Assembly (NCBI GenBank): GCA_947577185.1
Contig: CANPUE010000004.1
Location: 93,688 to 157,687, forward strand
Direction of reading: 5' to 3'
From: an uncultured Lachnospiraceae bacterium
Lineage (GTDB): Bacteria; Bacillota; Clostridia; Lachnospirales; Lachnospiraceae
DNA length: 64,000 nt
The notes below the pieces were generated by a model that had not been told where the DNA came from, made no database searches, and was given only the letters and a program-made list of their open reading frames with translations. Positions 1 through 9,727 of the stretch are shown piece by piece. The first letter of the stretch is position 1. Each line of letters begins with the position of its first letter. The translations under genes were made by a program, and so were the position numbers.

Positions 1-24
1 TACGGCTCTCATTTTTACCTCCCC

Positions 25-156
25 CTAACGTCTCTGGTACAGAGCTGTCTTGTATTCCTCCTGCGTAATGAGCGCATATTTTTTCATAAGATCCAGCAAG
101 TACCTGACCACTTCTTTTTCATCGTCCTGTGAGATCGCAAAAAGCTCTTCTTTCAA
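25..156 (-). CDS. small 43-aa protein, SHOCT-like C-terminal pattern (LKEELFAISQDDEKEVVRYLLDLMKKYALITQEEYKTALYQRR)
   Basis: TTG start preceded by GAGGAGAG; stop at 25-27; followed by another GGGGGAGG-ATG at 10-12 running off the window. Confidence 0.35.
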   Translation of the reverse strand: MKEELFAISQDDEKEVVRYLLDLMKKYALITQEEYKTALYQRR

Positions 157-400
157 AGATCTCTCCTCATTAAAATAGAATTATTACTAAGTCTATTCAG
201 GAAATAACGAAACTATCATTATGGAAACTATCATTAATTAATCTCCGGCGTCTTATTTTCCCGATGGCCCTCTTCCGGTCTTGAAAATACTTTTCCAATA
301 AAATATAATAAAAAATAATGACCTGCGAAGCAGATGGCCTGTCGTTCTATTAGAAGATCAGGCAAAATATCGCAGGAAAAAGCAGACGGGGCGGGATCAC

Positions 401-1792
401 ATGGAACAGAATACACAAAGTACACAGAACATAAAAGAACACAAAAAGAAAAAACACAGCAAAGAAAACATCCGGATCACGTTCAACATGGCGTGGCCTT
501 CCATCGTTGAGTCTTTCTTCGTGGCTTTCGCGGGCCTGGTGGACTCACTGATGGTCAGTTCGCTCGGATCCTATGCGGTCGCCGCCGTAGGACTCACGAC
601 ACAGCCGAAATTTATCGGTCTGTCTTTATTTTTTGCCCTGAATGTGTCGATCTCTGCTCTGGTAGCCAGAAGACGCGGGGAAGAAAAACCGGAAGACGCG
701 AACCGTATTCTGAGCACTGCTCTTGCCTTTATTCTCGCGGCCGCAGTGATCTTGAGCATCCTGTTCGTAGCGCTGGCAAGTCCTATCATCCATCTGTGCG
801 GCTCTACGCCGGAAACGCATGACAGCGCGGTTGCCTACTTCCGCATCATCATGGGCGGCATGATCTTCAACTGTATCCAGATGGGAATCAACTCCGCGCA
901 AAGAGGCGCGGGCAATACGAAGATCACGATGCGCACCAATGTGACTTCCAACACGATCAATATCCTTTTTAACTATCTGCTGATTAACGGACACTTTGGG
1001 TTTCCGGCGCTGGGGATCCACGGCGCAGCGCTGGCAACAGTTCTCGGAACGGTGGTTGCAAGTGTTATGAGTGTTCTTTCCATTTTAAAACCGGATGGAT
1101 TTATCAGTCTGCCCTATATTGTCAAAAACAGGATCTTCCCTGCCATGACGGCTTTTGTCCATCTGGTCAGGGTCGGTTACAGTGTTTTCTTTGAACAGCT
1201 CCTTATGCGGATCGGCTTCATGATGACTGCCATCATGGCCGCCAAACAGGGCACGGATGCGATGGCCGCCCATCAGGTCGGCATGAATATCATGGGGCTT
1301 TCCTTCTCCTTTGGAGACGGTTTACAGTCTGCGGCAGTCGCTTTGATCGGGCGCAGTCTCGGCGCCAAAGACGAAGAACTCGCCAAGGAATACGGACGTA
1401 TCTGCAGAATGTTCGGCGCAGCGATTGCCGCGTTCCTTACCGTCGTCTATTTTTTCGGCGCCAGACCTCTCATGAGCCTTTTCTTCGTGGAGGAACATAT
1501 CGTCTCTATCGGCGTGGGCATCATGAGAGTCATCATCCTCGTAGTCGTGTTCCAGATCTGTCAGGTCGTGTACATGGGCTGTCTGCGCGGTGCGGGGGAT
1601 ACTCTCTATACCGCGGTCGCTTCCACAATCAGCGTGACCTTTATCCGTACAATCGCCTCATATCTGGGCGGCTACATATTTGGACTTGGTATCGTGGGCA
1701 TCTGGCTTGGCGTTCTGGCGGATCAGGTTTCCCGGTTCATCTTTGCCTCAACGCGGTTTAAAAAAGGAAAATGGACGCAGATTCAGATATAG
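401..1792 (+). CDS. MATE family efflux transporter
   Basis: 463-aa polytopic protein with MATE-like motifs (FNMAWPSIVESFFVAFAGLVDSLMV; GINSAQRGAGNTK; MGCLRGAGDT). Confidence 0.9.
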   Translation: MEQNTQSTQNIKEHKKKKHSKENIRITFNMAWPSIVESFFVAFAGLVDSLMVSSLGSYAVAAVGLTTQPKFIGLSLFFALNVSISALVARRRGEEKPEDANRILSTALAFILAAAVILSILFVALASPIIHLCGSTPETHDSAVAYFRIIMGGMIFNCIQMGINSAQRGAGNTKITMRTNVTSNTINILFNYLLINGHFGFPALGIHGAALATVLGTVVASVMSVLSILKPDGFISLPYIVKNRIFPAMTAFVHLVRVGYSVFFEQLLMRIGFMMTAIMAAKQGTDAMAAHQVGMNIMGLSFSFGDGLQSAAVALIGRSLGAKDEELAKEYGRICRMFGAAIAAFLTVVYFFGARPLMSLFFVEEHIVSIGVGIMRVIILVVVFQICQVVYMGCLRGAGDTLYTAVASTISVTFIRTIASYLGGYIFGLGIVGIWLGVLADQVSRFIFASTRFKKGKWTQIQI

Positions 1793-1820
1793 TCTGAATC
1801 GCGTCCATTTTTCTTTTTTC
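1768..1820. terminator. hairpin overlapping the 3' end of the MATE gene, T-rich tail
   Basis: AAATGGACGCAGATTCAGA / TCTGAATCGCGTCCATTTTTCTTTTTT inverted repeat. Confidence 0.7.
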
Positions 1821-1837
1821 ATATATGCCCATTTGAC

Positions 1838-1924
1838 TGCCCATCCTCCGGTCATAAAAAACGTTACCTTTACGTTATGATCTTTGAGGATCTCCAGTAT
1901 TTTGGGCGTATCTTCATTCCCCCA
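1838..1924 (-). pseudogene. internal fragment of a PdaB-like polysaccharide deacetylase (WGNEDTPKILEILKDHNVKVTFFMTGGWA), separated from its N-terminus by element 1
   Basis: Motif WGNEDTPKILEILKDHNVKVTFFMTGGW is typical of the NodB deacetylase family. It continues in frame from FDAAWG at 7848-8218; the C-terminal remainder is missing. Confidence 0.85.
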
Positions 1925-3401
1925 GGGGGATGCCAAATTGCGGTAACGGACAGTGTGTCGTATATCTGCCGTCTTCCTGCCGCGTGATCATAAGCGGCCG
2001 CAGGGCGCATGCCGTAACCTTACATCCTGTCGGAGTACGCGATACGATAAATTCCGCCACGCCGCCCTTTATGCAGGATGTTTCATTCTGCGCACTCATA
2101 AAATTGCCGAGCGAATAATAAACTAACATCCGGTGCCCCCCTTCGCCTTCCAGAAAAGTATAAGGCTGGAGAACATGCGGATGTGTCCCGACGGTCACAT
2201 CAACCCTGCTTTCCAGAAAAATCTGTGTCCATTTTTGCTGGAGTTCATCGGGTTTCTTTGCATATTCTGTGCCCCAATGGACAAAAACAATGACAAAATC
2301 TGTCTCTTCCTTCGCTTTGGCAATACTTTCCCTGATCTTTTCCTCATCTTTGAGCAAGTGCACCATGTACGGGTTTTCCTCCGGTATTCTGATTCCGTTT
2401 GTTCCATAGGTATAGTTGAACAAAGCGAACCGTATCCCGTTTGCTGAAATCACTTCATAAGGCTTTTCTTCTGTTTCTTCGTCTGTCTGAATACCAAGAC
2501 AGACGATATCCCGCCCTTCAAAAAAGTGTTTCGTTGTCTGGATTCCCTCTGTGCCCCTGTCGAGCGCATGGTTGGTCGCACACGTCACAACACGGAAACC
2601 GGCGTCAGCAATCGCCTCTCCCACCTGAATGGGCGTGCCGAATCTCGGATAATCACCATACCTGGCCGGTTCGTCTGTAAGCGGCGTTTCCTGATTGAGG
2701 ATACAGACCTCATTCCGGTCCAGGATGTTTCGGACATCATCAAATAGAAAATCAAAGGAACCGCCGTTTTGCAGGCCGTATCTGTAAATCGGCTCATGAA
2801 TCAGGTTATCTCCGAATACCGCAAATGAAACGTCCGTCTCTTCCCTGGAAAATCCCCAGGAATCCCACACCCATCTGCTGCTGCGGCCATCAGGCTGTGT
2901 GAGCCAGAGACGGCTTCGGGTCGGTATTGACGCATCAAGGCTCAGCCTGACGACATCCGGCCCGATATAAGAAGACATCCATTTTGACGTTACGCCGTCC
3001 GCCCCGTACTCATATACGAAAATGTGCTGAGACCATTTTCTTTCATCTTTCTCGACCCAAAACGGTCTGTGACGGCCATACCGCCCGATTTTCCAACAGA
3101 GCAATATCAGCTCTTCCTCTCCGTCACCGTCGATATCGCCGGAAACCGCCGACTGCACTTTGATCCCGGCCGGAGAAGTCCACAGACAGGTATTCTCCCG
3201 TAAAATACAGACAGACTTCTTTTCCAGCCGTATCTCAAACTGTTCCTGTGCAGATTGGTTTTCTGTGAAGAAAGTACCGCTCTCCCAAGTGATCCAGCGC
3301 GGTAAAAAGAAGCCGCCTTTCCATAAAAGAAACAAGACGGCTCCCATACCTGCAGCCGCGGCTAAGAAAACTGCCGCTGTAATACCTGCTTTTCTTACCA
3401 T
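1914..3401 (-). CDS. CapA-family (PGA_cap) metallophosphatase-like protein with N-terminal TM and FG-GAP-like region
   Basis: SFAVFGDNLIHEPIYRYG, NHALDRGTEGI, FVHWGTEY, GTHPHVLQP motifs; GDIDGDGEEELIL in the N-terminal half. Confidence 0.85.
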   Translation of the reverse strand: MVRKAGITAAVFLAAAAGMGAVLFLLWKGGFFLPRWITWESGTFFTENQSAQEQFEIRLEKKSVCILRENTCLWTSPAGIKVQSAVSGDIDGDGEEELILLCWKIGRYGRHRPFWVEKDERKWSQHIFVYEYGADGVTSKWMSSYIGPDVVRLSLDASIPTRSRLWLTQPDGRSSRWVWDSWGFSREETDVSFAVFGDNLIHEPIYRYGLQNGGSFDFLFDDVRNILDRNEVCILNQETPLTDEPARYGDYPRFGTPIQVGEAIADAGFRVVTCATNHALDRGTEGIQTTKHFFEGRDIVCLGIQTDEETEEKPYEVISANGIRFALFNYTYGTNGIRIPEENPYMVHLLKDEEKIRESIAKAKEETDFVIVFVHWGTEYAKKPDELQQKWTQIFLESRVDVTVGTHPHVLQPYTFLEGEGGHRMLVYYSLGNFMSAQNETSCIKGGVAEFIVSRTPTGCKVTACALRPLMITRQEDGRYTTHCPLPQFGIPLGE

Positions 3402-3416
3402 TTTAATCTGTCCTCA

Positions 3417-5699
3417 TTAAAATTCAAAGCGGTAACTGTCAGTCCAGCCCGGCTGTGTGAAAGGCTTCTCTCCAAAATTGAAGTTTCCGTCCTCATCCGG
3501 TGAAACCCCCATTAACTGACGCCACTTTGTATCTGTCATCCGCTCTTCCATTGGCTGCGTAAACTGATAAAATGTATAGACGCTGCCTCTTGCAATCTTT
3601 TTCTTTCCTGCAACATTCACAACGACATAAATCACAGAAGGGTCTCCTGTCGCGGCCTCTAAAACCGTACCATTGGGATCGGTCGCGATATCCACAACAA
3701 GCGCCGCGGGAAATGCCTGCGAGCAGATCGTCTCCTCAGGCGTACTCTCTTCTTTATAAGTTTCATACCAGAAATGTTCGATATTTCCGCCGTACGCCCT
3801 GACAAATTCATTTTCCTCATCCGTCAGAGGCTCATTCTGCAATTCTTTGACTGATATAGTCAATAACCAGTCTGCCATCTGAGACAGTCTGTCCAAATTC
3901 TCTTCGTCCGACGCCCCCAACATGCCGTACTTTTTCAGTCCCTGCGCCGTCTGCTGTGCGAGGCGGACAAAACGCGAATAAACAAGCGGTTCCGGCTCCA
4001 CATAGCCCCTGTCATCAATATCCGCATCGCCGCCGCCCATCTCAGCGATCACCTGTTTGGAATAAAGAACCGTATCATGTTTTAACTCCGTAAAACTGCC
4101 TGCAAAACATTCAAGATCCTTTTTCACCCACTCTTCATTCTGCATGAATACGGGATATCCTTCTCCTTTTACATCAAGCAGGGGACGAAGCGTATGCAGC
4201 CAGCCGGCATACAGGCTTGCAGACCACAAAGGCCCCTTATCATCCGCCAGCTTCTCCCGCAGCAGATTCATATTCTCTGTATATCCTTCATAGTCCGCCG
4301 CACCGCTCTCTTCCAGAATGCGAAGCGCACAGTCGCTGCCCAGCGCCGCCGGCACATCGAGCACATCCGGAAGCATACGAAGATCTCCCGCAGCATTTTT
4401 ATTCACATCACTGTAGATGAGTTTCTGCATGATCGAAGCATCTATGGAAAACCGCTGTCCCATAAAACGGAATCCGCGGATCACATTGTCTTCCCCCTGC
4501 ACAATCGGAATGGAATTGATCTGCGGCTGAGGGAGAACCGCCGTCAGCTCATGGAATTTCGTAAAAGCCTCTTTCTGTGAAAGCAGGTCCTCAATTGTGA
4601 CTTGCTCCCCGTAAGCTTCACGCGCTGCCGACGCATATTCGCTTACTCCCATATCATCACTCGCTCCTGCAAAAAACGATGTCACGGCATAAACTGACTG
4701 CCAGAGTTCACTGGCCCGTTCATCTTCCATAAGCGCGCAGGTCATTAAGAGCGCACTTCTGTCCAGATCCTCATCTTTCTGTTCAAAATGAATTCTGCCA
4801 TACCACATCATGGCTTTGAAATATTGCGAAAGCCCGCTCTCCGCCTCATAATAACCGCGGGGAATATATTGTGTATAATCCTCCTCATCTCCTGTGATTC
4901 CGGAATACTGGATTCCTCCGGCATCTTCAATCCGTGTCATTTCATCCCTGACAAGATCCTCCACATCCGCGGTCACTTCCGTCCCATCCTCCAGCAGTTT
5001 TGCACCTACGCCGAAAAACGCTGCATTGCGTCTCGCCGCACTTTCCCACTCACTCCCTTTTAGTTTCTCATACTGCGCAGTACTGCCCTCCAGCATCCGC
5101 ACACTCAATTCTGTAAGACTGTCCGTGAGATACTCCCGTTCGATATTTTTTAAAAGGTGGCTGAAATATAAATGATATGTATGCATGAGAGAATCAACGG
5201 TTATAAAATTCGGAATCAGACTGTATCTGTTGTATTCATAAACTTCGTAAAACTCACGGCCTGCGTCTCCGAACACCACAAAACCATTTCGGGCCAGTTT
5301 GTCCCTCATTTCATCCTCAAAATAAAACTGTTCTCTGTTTTCCACATCGCTCAAATCCGGAGCGATCGTATAAGGTTCCACACAAGGCGTTACCAAAACA
5401 GGTTCTTCCTCAATGCGCTCTGTCAGCAGCGGTCTCTCCCCTCCTGAAAGTCCGCTCTGCCCTGCCGGAATCTCCTGCGTCAGTGTGCCTTCCCCGTCCT
5501 CCTGTTGATCCGGCGTATTCTGCTTCGATTCCGCATCATCAGACTCCGCTGTTTCTCTTTCCGAATGTACGGCGCTCTGATCCGCACTCCCCGTGTTATT
5601 CTCTGCCTCTTGTGCCGCACATGCGCTCATAAGGGCTGCCGCCAGCAGCAATGCTGTGATCTGTTTCACCTTTCTTTGTCTGGTGCCTTTTCTTTGCAT
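3417..5699 (-). CDS. DUF3160 domain lipoprotein
   Basis: Lipobox LLLAAALMSACAAQ; long conserved-looking region FITVDSLMHTYHLYFSHLLKNIE typical of DUF3160. Start trimmed to the ATG at 5699. Confidence 0.8.
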   Translation of the reverse strand: MQRKGTRQRKVKQITALLLAAALMSACAAQEAENNTGSADQSAVHSERETAESDDAESKQNTPDQQEDGEGTLTQEIPAGQSGLSGGERPLLTERIEEEPVLVTPCVEPYTIAPDLSDVENREQFYFEDEMRDKLARNGFVVFGDAGREFYEVYEYNRYSLIPNFITVDSLMHTYHLYFSHLLKNIEREYLTDSLTELSVRMLEGSTAQYEKLKGSEWESAARRNAAFFGVGAKLLEDGTEVTADVEDLVRDEMTRIEDAGGIQYSGITGDEEDYTQYIPRGYYEAESGLSQYFKAMMWYGRIHFEQKDEDLDRSALLMTCALMEDERASELWQSVYAVTSFFAGASDDMGVSEYASAAREAYGEQVTIEDLLSQKEAFTKFHELTAVLPQPQINSIPIVQGEDNVIRGFRFMGQRFSIDASIMQKLIYSDVNKNAAGDLRMLPDVLDVPAALGSDCALRILEESGAADYEGYTENMNLLREKLADDKGPLWSASLYAGWLHTLRPLLDVKGEGYPVFMQNEEWVKKDLECFAGSFTELKHDTVLYSKQVIAEMGGGDADIDDRGYVEPEPLVYSRFVRLAQQTAQGLKKYGMLGASDEENLDRLSQMADWLLTISVKELQNEPLTDEENEFVRAYGGNIEHFWYETYKEESTPEETICSQAFPAALVVDIATDPNGTVLEAATGDPSVIYVVVNVAGKKKIARGSVYTFYQFTQPMEERMTDTKWRQLMGVSPDEDGNFNFGEKPFTQPGWTDSYRFEF

Positions 5700-5976
5700 C
5701 ACCCTTCCCCCCTTCTTCGTGATCAGATTTTGCTTTTTCAGTATAGCACACTCTGATTTCAAAAACAATCGGCCGCACACAGAGGAGCAAAGCATATCTC
5801 CTTTCGCAGGCAGCCGCTATCCCTTATTAGCGCGGCAGCTAAATGTATGAAACCCCTGTCCGCCATTTTATCCCAAAATAATTTAGTATATTGGATAAGC
5901 AGTATCGAATATGCTGTTATGAACAGGTTGTATACCTTTTTAATTGATTCTATGCAGGAGGGATCGCCGATTGAAA

Positions 5977-6123
5977 AATGGCAGGCAGGAAACAATACGC
6001 TATACCATTGAAAGAGAATTTTTAGCCAAAATCACTGTCGCAGAACTTGTAAACCGAATGATTCAGACCCATGCACAAGAACAGACAAAAAAGGAAGCGG
6101 CAGGGGAAGCGGTTGAAAGGTAA
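5977..6123 (+). CDS. 48-aa recombinase-associated small protein (MAGRKQYAYTIEREFLAKITVAELVNRMIQTHAQEQTKKEAAGEAVER)
   Basis: ORF absent from the supplied track because of its length; ends 6 nt before the recombinase start. Confidence 0.6.
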   Translation, partial: NGRQETIRYTIEREFLAKITVAELVNRMIQTHAQEQTKKEAAGEAVER

Positions 6124-6129
6124 ACGATT

Positions 6130-7740
6130 ATGAGGAAACATATACGTTTCAACGTAGCTGAATATATTCGGTTATCAAGAGAGGACGGCGATAAGGCAGA
6201 GAGTGACAGTATTGGAAATCAGAGGAAACTGATTACAGATTACTTAAAAGACAAGGACGACTTTGTTTTGTATGACACTTACATAGATGACGGTTTCACG
6301 GGAACAAATTTTAACCGCCCCTCATTTAAGAGAATGATTGCAGACATAGAAGCCGGAAAAGTGAATTGTGTGATGGTAAAAGACCTTTCCAGGTTCGGAC
6401 GCGATTACATCGACACAGGAAACTACCTGGAACGCTATTTCCCGGATCACGAAGTGCGTTTCATTTCCATTACGGATCATATTGACAGCATGAAGCAGGC
6501 CTATGATATGCTGCTGCCTATAAAGAATATCTTTAATGAGCAGTACGCACGGGACATTTCAAAAAAAGTCCATGCTTCCATGAAAACCAAACAGAGGGCG
6601 GGGGAATTTATAGGAGCGTTTGCTTCCTACGGCTATCGGAAATCGCCTATTGATAAAAACAAACTGGTTATTGATGAATATGCCGCCGGAATTATCCGCA
6701 AAATCTTCAAACTCTATATAGACGGATATGGAAAAATCCGTATCGCAGCTATACTGAATGAGGACGGAATTGTATGCCCGTCTGAATACAAAAAGATAAA
6801 CGGAGATCATTACAGAAACAGCAACCGTTTAGACAGTACCTCCTACTGGACGTATTCAACCATAAACCGTATTCTTCAAAATGAAATGTATATCGGTAAC
6901 ATGGTTCAGAACAGGAAAAGTCAACAAATGAGAGGGAAATCAAAAGCCCAGGACAGGGAAGACTGGATTGTAGTAAAAGGCACGCATGAAGCGATCATTG
7001 ATGAGGAAACATGGAATAAGGTACAGGACTTGTTGAAACGCAGGACACGTAATCTCGACCTGAACAGCAACATGAGCATTTTTGCAGGCTTTTTGAAATG
7101 CGGGGATTGCGGCAGGTCTTTAGCAAAGAAAACCGGGACATCGGGACACGGCCGCGGTATTGTCAATTACTATTGCGGGACATATGTACGCTCCGGCAGA
7201 CAATATTGTACTCCACACCCTATACCGCATTTGGTTTTGGAAAAAATCATTTTGGAAGATCTGAATGCGATCATGCAGAACATTGACAATATGCGTGAAA
7301 TCATTGAACAGAACCAGGAAGCAGCCGTTACAGGAAAGCGTGTAAATGAAAATGAGAAAACCCGTCTGACTGCTGAACTGGAAAAAGTACGAAAGCTGAA
7401 AAAAGTGGTTTATGAGGATTACCTGAGTGAACTGCTTTCGAAAGATGAATTTGTCACATATCGGCAGGATTACCTGAAGAAAGAAGACTTACTGGAAAAG
7501 CAGCTTGAAAGCATAGCCAACAGGCAGGACGAAACGACGCCGGATATTTTTGACAGCCCATGGATAAAACGTCTGTTAGAGCATAGGGTGATCGAAAAAT
7601 TGGACAGGAGTATTGTGCTGGAAATGATAAATGAAATAACGGTATCTGAAAATCACAAAATCAAGATCACTTACAATTTTTCCGGCGAATTGGAATCACT
7701 TTTCAAAACAGTATATACCAACAAAGAGAATATCGGCTGA
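6130..7740 (+). CDS. large serine recombinase (resolvase + recombinase + zinc ribbon domains)
   Basis: AEYIRLSREDGDKAESDSIGNQR, VKDLSRFGRDYIDTGNYLE, CGDCGRSL zinc ribbon and C-terminal coiled coil. Confidence 0.95.
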   Translation: MRKHIRFNVAEYIRLSREDGDKAESDSIGNQRKLITDYLKDKDDFVLYDTYIDDGFTGTNFNRPSFKRMIADIEAGKVNCVMVKDLSRFGRDYIDTGNYLERYFPDHEVRFISITDHIDSMKQAYDMLLPIKNIFNEQYARDISKKVHASMKTKQRAGEFIGAFASYGYRKSPIDKNKLVIDEYAAGIIRKIFKLYIDGYGKIRIAAILNEDGIVCPSEYKKINGDHYRNSNRLDSTSYWTYSTINRILQNEMYIGNMVQNRKSQQMRGKSKAQDREDWIVVKGTHEAIIDEETWNKVQDLLKRRTRNLDLNSNMSIFAGFLKCGDCGRSLAKKTGTSGHGRGIVNYYCGTYVRSGRQYCTPHPIPHLVLEKIILEDLNAIMQNIDNMREIIEQNQEAAVTGKRVNENEKTRLTAELEKVRKLKKVVYEDYLSELLSKDEFVTYRQDYLKKEDLLEKQLESIANRQDETTPDIFDSPWIKRLLEHRVIEKLDRSIVLEMINEITVSENHKIKITYNFSGELESLFKTVYTNKENIG

Positions 7741-7847
7741 TGTATCAAACATCAGCCGAAAATAGCAAAAAGTCCGCATCTGCAAAATACTGTCGGTACA
7801 AAACAGCGTGTGTCATATCAGTTTCATTTTACCGCAGGTTACCGCCG

Positions 7848-8218
7848 CCCCATGCCGCGTCAAAACTCAGCGCAATCTGATTTTTATCCGTCTGCACGCA
7901 GTAAATCGGCAGTTCCCTTCCGTTAACCGAATTGCTGACGGTGATGGAATCAGGCAGTACCTTTGTGATTCCCTGGATCAGCGCTACCGTTGTGAGCAGA
8001 AAGGCCGCCGACATAACCGCACGTGTCATGACTTCCTGTCTAAACTCTGCCTTTTTCCATTCTGCTTTGTTCCGATAGCCGTCTTTCCCGCCGCGGCTCT
8101 TCTTCCGCCCGTATGTCTTTGGCTTTTTTTCTTCTTCCGTATCGATCTTTCGTTCCAATACGTTCAGACTCATTTTAAATTTTTCATTCCATGTTTTACC
8201 CGTTTTTTTTCCGCACAT
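7848..8218 (-). pseudogene. N-terminal part of the PdaB-like polysaccharide deacetylase (TM segment, ...NQIALSFDAAWG), truncated by element 1
   Basis: TM segment followed by LPIYCVQTDKNQIALSFDAAWG. The tail GGNLR* (to 7829) comes from element sequence. Confidence 0.85.
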
Positions 8219-8453
8219 GAAAACGCTCCGTATATGATTCTTTCTACAGTATATGCCCGTGATCTCTATCCCATTTCCTTTCCCGCAAAAAACTGCTCCT
8301 GATCTGCCTAAAAGGCCGAAAAACCGAAAAAATCAACCTGTTTTTTTTTGTTTAGCCCTTTACAAATGCTGGAAAGATTACGATAATATAGATAAGAAAA
8401 CATTTTGGACACGACACGGATGTCAACTATAGAAAATCAAAGGAGTGATATAC

Positions 8454-9713
8454 ATGGGCATTGGATTAACAGGTTTAAGCTCCGGTCTCGGAGATGTCTA
8501 TTCAAATTTATTAAGTTCCGGTTCTGCTTCTGCCGGCGGTGGAATGAGTGCTTTCGGCAGCACCACGCTGTTAAGTGATTATGCTTCGATCAAAAACGGC
8601 AGTTACGGCAAGATGATGAAGGCATACTATGAAAAGCAGAAAGCGGCAGACGATGAGGACGGTTCCTCTGTTTCCTCCAAAAACAAGACAAATGAAACGA
8701 AGGACGCCGCATCTGCCAGCGCTGCCAGAAAGTTCTATGAAACGGCTTCCGGAATGAAAAATCTCGATTACAGCGCGGATAATATCGACGAGCTGTATGA
8801 TAATGTGTCCGACTTTGTCAAAGATTATAATTCGCTGATCAAAAGCGCCTCCAAGAGCAAAAATGCTTCCGTACAGGCGCAGGCAGATGCCTTAAATGAT
8901 TATACTTACCAGAATTACAAATTATTTGCCAAGATCGGTATCACAATGAATTCTGACCGTACCCTGTCGATCAACGAAGATACCTTCAAAAAAGTAAATC
9001 AGAAAACCGGATCTACTAATGTTCCGACGATTAACACTTTGTTCCGGGGAATCGGTTCCTTTGCCGACAAGGCTGCCGACAGGGCAAGCAGAATTTACCG
9101 CACTGCAGGCGACGGGGAAGCGGTTACTTCTTCCAAAGCAAAGTACGCCGGCACAATGGGCAGCTATACAGCTGACAATAAGACAGAGAAAACAGACAGT
9201 ACTTCCTCCAATAAAGGCACTTCCAAGACTGCAAAGGATCCGGAATCAGCCAATCTGGCAAGTACGTTATACAAATCTGTTGAAAAACTGGGCGCTCTGT
9301 CGATTACTAACGACAATAAGGATGACGTTTATGATGCATTTTCTACTATGATTAAGGACTACAATGCCCTGATCAAAAAATCTTCGGAAAGTGAAAATTC
9401 CAATGTCATCAGACAGACAGATTATTTAAAGAATCTTGTGAGCGGCAATAAGAGTACATTCTCAAAAATGGGAATCACGATGAATTCCGATAAGACTCTT
9501 TCCATCGACGAGAACAAGTTTAAAGATTCCGATATGGGAAATGTGAAAAATCTGTTCGGAGGCGTCTATTCTTTTGCGGAGAAAATGACAGACAGGATCA
9601 ATCAGATTTATCGTTATGCCACACAGGGTCAGTCCTTAAATGCACAGACCTATACAAACCAGGGCGGTTACAGCGCTGCCGGCACCGGTTCCACACTCGA
9701 TACCACAATGTAA
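8454..9713 (+). CDS. protein with two tandem repeats resembling the C-terminal region of FliD
   Basis: FVKDYNSLIKSASKSKNASVQAQADAL...IGITMNSDRTLSINEDTFKK and MIKDYNALIKKSSESENSNVIRQTDYL...MGITMNSDKTLSIDENKFK; RBS AAAGGAGTGATATAC before the ATG. Confidence 0.6.
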   Translation: MGIGLTGLSSGLGDVYSNLLSSGSASAGGGMSAFGSTTLLSDYASIKNGSYGKMMKAYYEKQKAADDEDGSSVSSKNKTNETKDAASASAARKFYETASGMKNLDYSADNIDELYDNVSDFVKDYNSLIKSASKSKNASVQAQADALNDYTYQNYKLFAKIGITMNSDRTLSINEDTFKKVNQKTGSTNVPTINTLFRGIGSFADKAADRASRIYRTAGDGEAVTSSKAKYAGTMGSYTADNKTEKTDSTSSNKGTSKTAKDPESANLASTLYKSVEKLGALSITNDNKDDVYDAFSTMIKDYNALIKKSSESENSNVIRQTDYLKNLVSGNKSTFSKMGITMNSDKTLSIDENKFKDSDMGNVKNLFGGVYSFAEKMTDRINQIYRYATQGQSLNAQTYTNQGGYSAAGTGSTLDTTM

Positions 9714-9727
9714 ATACTGAATGATAA

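Larger units (their letters stand above)
1920..7851. mobile_element. element 1: ~5.93-kb serine-recombinase element (CapA, DUF3160, small ORF, recombinase) inserted in a polysaccharide deacetylase gene
   Basis: The deacetylase reading frame is split at a shared TGGGG core (minus strand) at both ends; recombinase gene is adjacent to the right end; short inverted TGCGGTAA arms inside both ends. Confidence 0.8.

Noticed and set aside
1748-1936. 62-aa minus-strand ORF as an independent gene
   Set aside because: It is a deacetylase fragment joined to element-end and terminator sequence; treated as a pseudogene fragment.
5847-5942. possible extra small ORF (MKPLSAILSQNNLVYW...) before the 48-aa ORF
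   Set aside because: Frame closes at TAA (5940-5942); too short and without recognisable features.
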